DNA from: Chitinophagaceae bacterium
Lineage (GTDB): Bacteria > Bacteroidota > Bacteroidia > Chitinophagales > Chitinophagaceae
Assembly (NCBI GenBank): GCA_947442625.1
Contig: CANEWJ010000010.1
Coordinates: forward strand, 1-36,186
Length of the DNA stretch: 36,186 nt
Direction of reading: 5' to 3'
The first letter of the stretch is position 1. Each line of letters opens with the position of its first letter. The notes below the pieces were generated by a model that worked only from the letters and a program-made list of their open reading frames with translations, ran no database searches and was not told where the DNA came from. The position numbers and the translations under genes are program-made. Shown one piece after another: positions 35,519 to 36,186 of this stretch.

Positions 35519-36186
35519 TTATTTTGATCGGATGGCCACAACGGGATCCATTTTAGCAGCAATCATGGCGGGGATGATGCCAGCAAGTACCCCAATGCTA
35601 ACACAAATGGCAATCGCCAATGCCAGAATATTGGGAGATACGAAGATGGGGAAATTGAAAGCGCTGCTCAGGATTTGCGCCAAGACAACCACCAAGACAA
35701 TGCCAATCAATCCGCCAATGATACAAATCAGGGCGCTTTCCAGTAAAAATTCAATCAAGATGGTTCTTTTTTTGGCACCAATCGCTTTTTTAAGCCCAAT
35801 GATGGGTGTTCGCTCCCGGACTGTTACAAACATGATGTTGGCGATGCCAAAGGCTCCTACAATCAGGCTGAGCAGGCCAATCATCCATCCACCCAGGTTG
35901 ATGCTGCCGAATAGTGAGCTGACGGCCTTGCTAAAGTCACTGATGGCATTAAGGGCAAAATCATCTTCTTCTATCGGGCCCAGGCGATGGATGGATCGCA
36001 TCGCACCTTTTAGTTCATCCTTCAGCGCATCAGTGCTCATGTTTTCCGGACCCTTCACAATGATCTTGGGGTTATTGAACCTTTCATTGAACAACATTTG
36101 TTTCATGAACCGGTATGAAAGCACAATGCTTTGGTCGAATTGCCAGCCCTCAATGAAACTTTTACCCTGCTTTTTCATGACCCCCA
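35519..36186 (-). CDS. ABC transporter permease (MacB/FtsX-type), C-terminal part, probably continuing beyond the window
   Basis: LIVGAFGIANIMFVTVRERTPIIGLKKAIGAKKRTILIEFLLESALICIIGGLIGI; the frame appears open towards the window edge. Confidence 0.8.
   Translation of the reverse strand, partial: GVMKKQGKSFIEGWQFDQSIVLSYRFMKQMLFNERFNNPKIIVKGPENMSTDALKDELKGAMRSIHRLGPIEEDDFALNAISDFSKAVSSLFGSINLGGWMIGLLSLIVGAFGIANIMFVTVRERTPIIGLKKAIGAKKRTILIEFLLESALICIIGGLIGIVLVVVLAQILSSAFNFPIFVSPNILALAIAICVSIGVLAGIIPAMIAAKMDPVVAIRSK

Overview
Bacteroidota-type chromosomal segment (inferred from TAnnTTTG-like promoters, a T9SS-type C-terminus, an Oar-like TonB receptor and the NagB/PIG-L fusion; Chitinophagaceae-like is only a guess). 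It is mostly ordinary housekeeping and envelope genes. In order: tRNA-Arg, acyl-CoA desaturase, NagB/PIG-L fusion, glutaminyl cyclase, M43 metalloprotease, truB, TonB-dependent receptor, TamB-like protein, ggt, a PIG-L / 51-aa membrane protein / SSS symporter operon, tRNA-Leu(TAA), tRNA-Gly, GT2, tRNA-Leu(GAG), P-type ATPase, DUF1080, mazG, polX, an H1-like Lys/Ala repeat protein, rpmA-rplU, GH3, dxr, rseP, trmN6, tsaD and an ABC permease fragment. I saw no rRNA, CRISPR array, transposase, phage module or defence island, and no clear new multi-gene system. The best leads are: (1) a symmetric nested inverted repeat between rplU and the GH3 gene; (2) a PolX whose polymerase aspartates look lost while its PHP site looks intact; (3) a terminator-like hairpin encoded inside the 3' end of trmN6 that serves convergent rseP; (4) Gln at the predicted +1 position in four of five exported proteins near a glutaminyl cyclase; (5) a TamB ORF with no ATG able to include its membrane anchor; (6) a translationally coupled deacetylase / 51-aa membrane protein / symporter operon. 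All calls come from reading the sequence; no database search was run.
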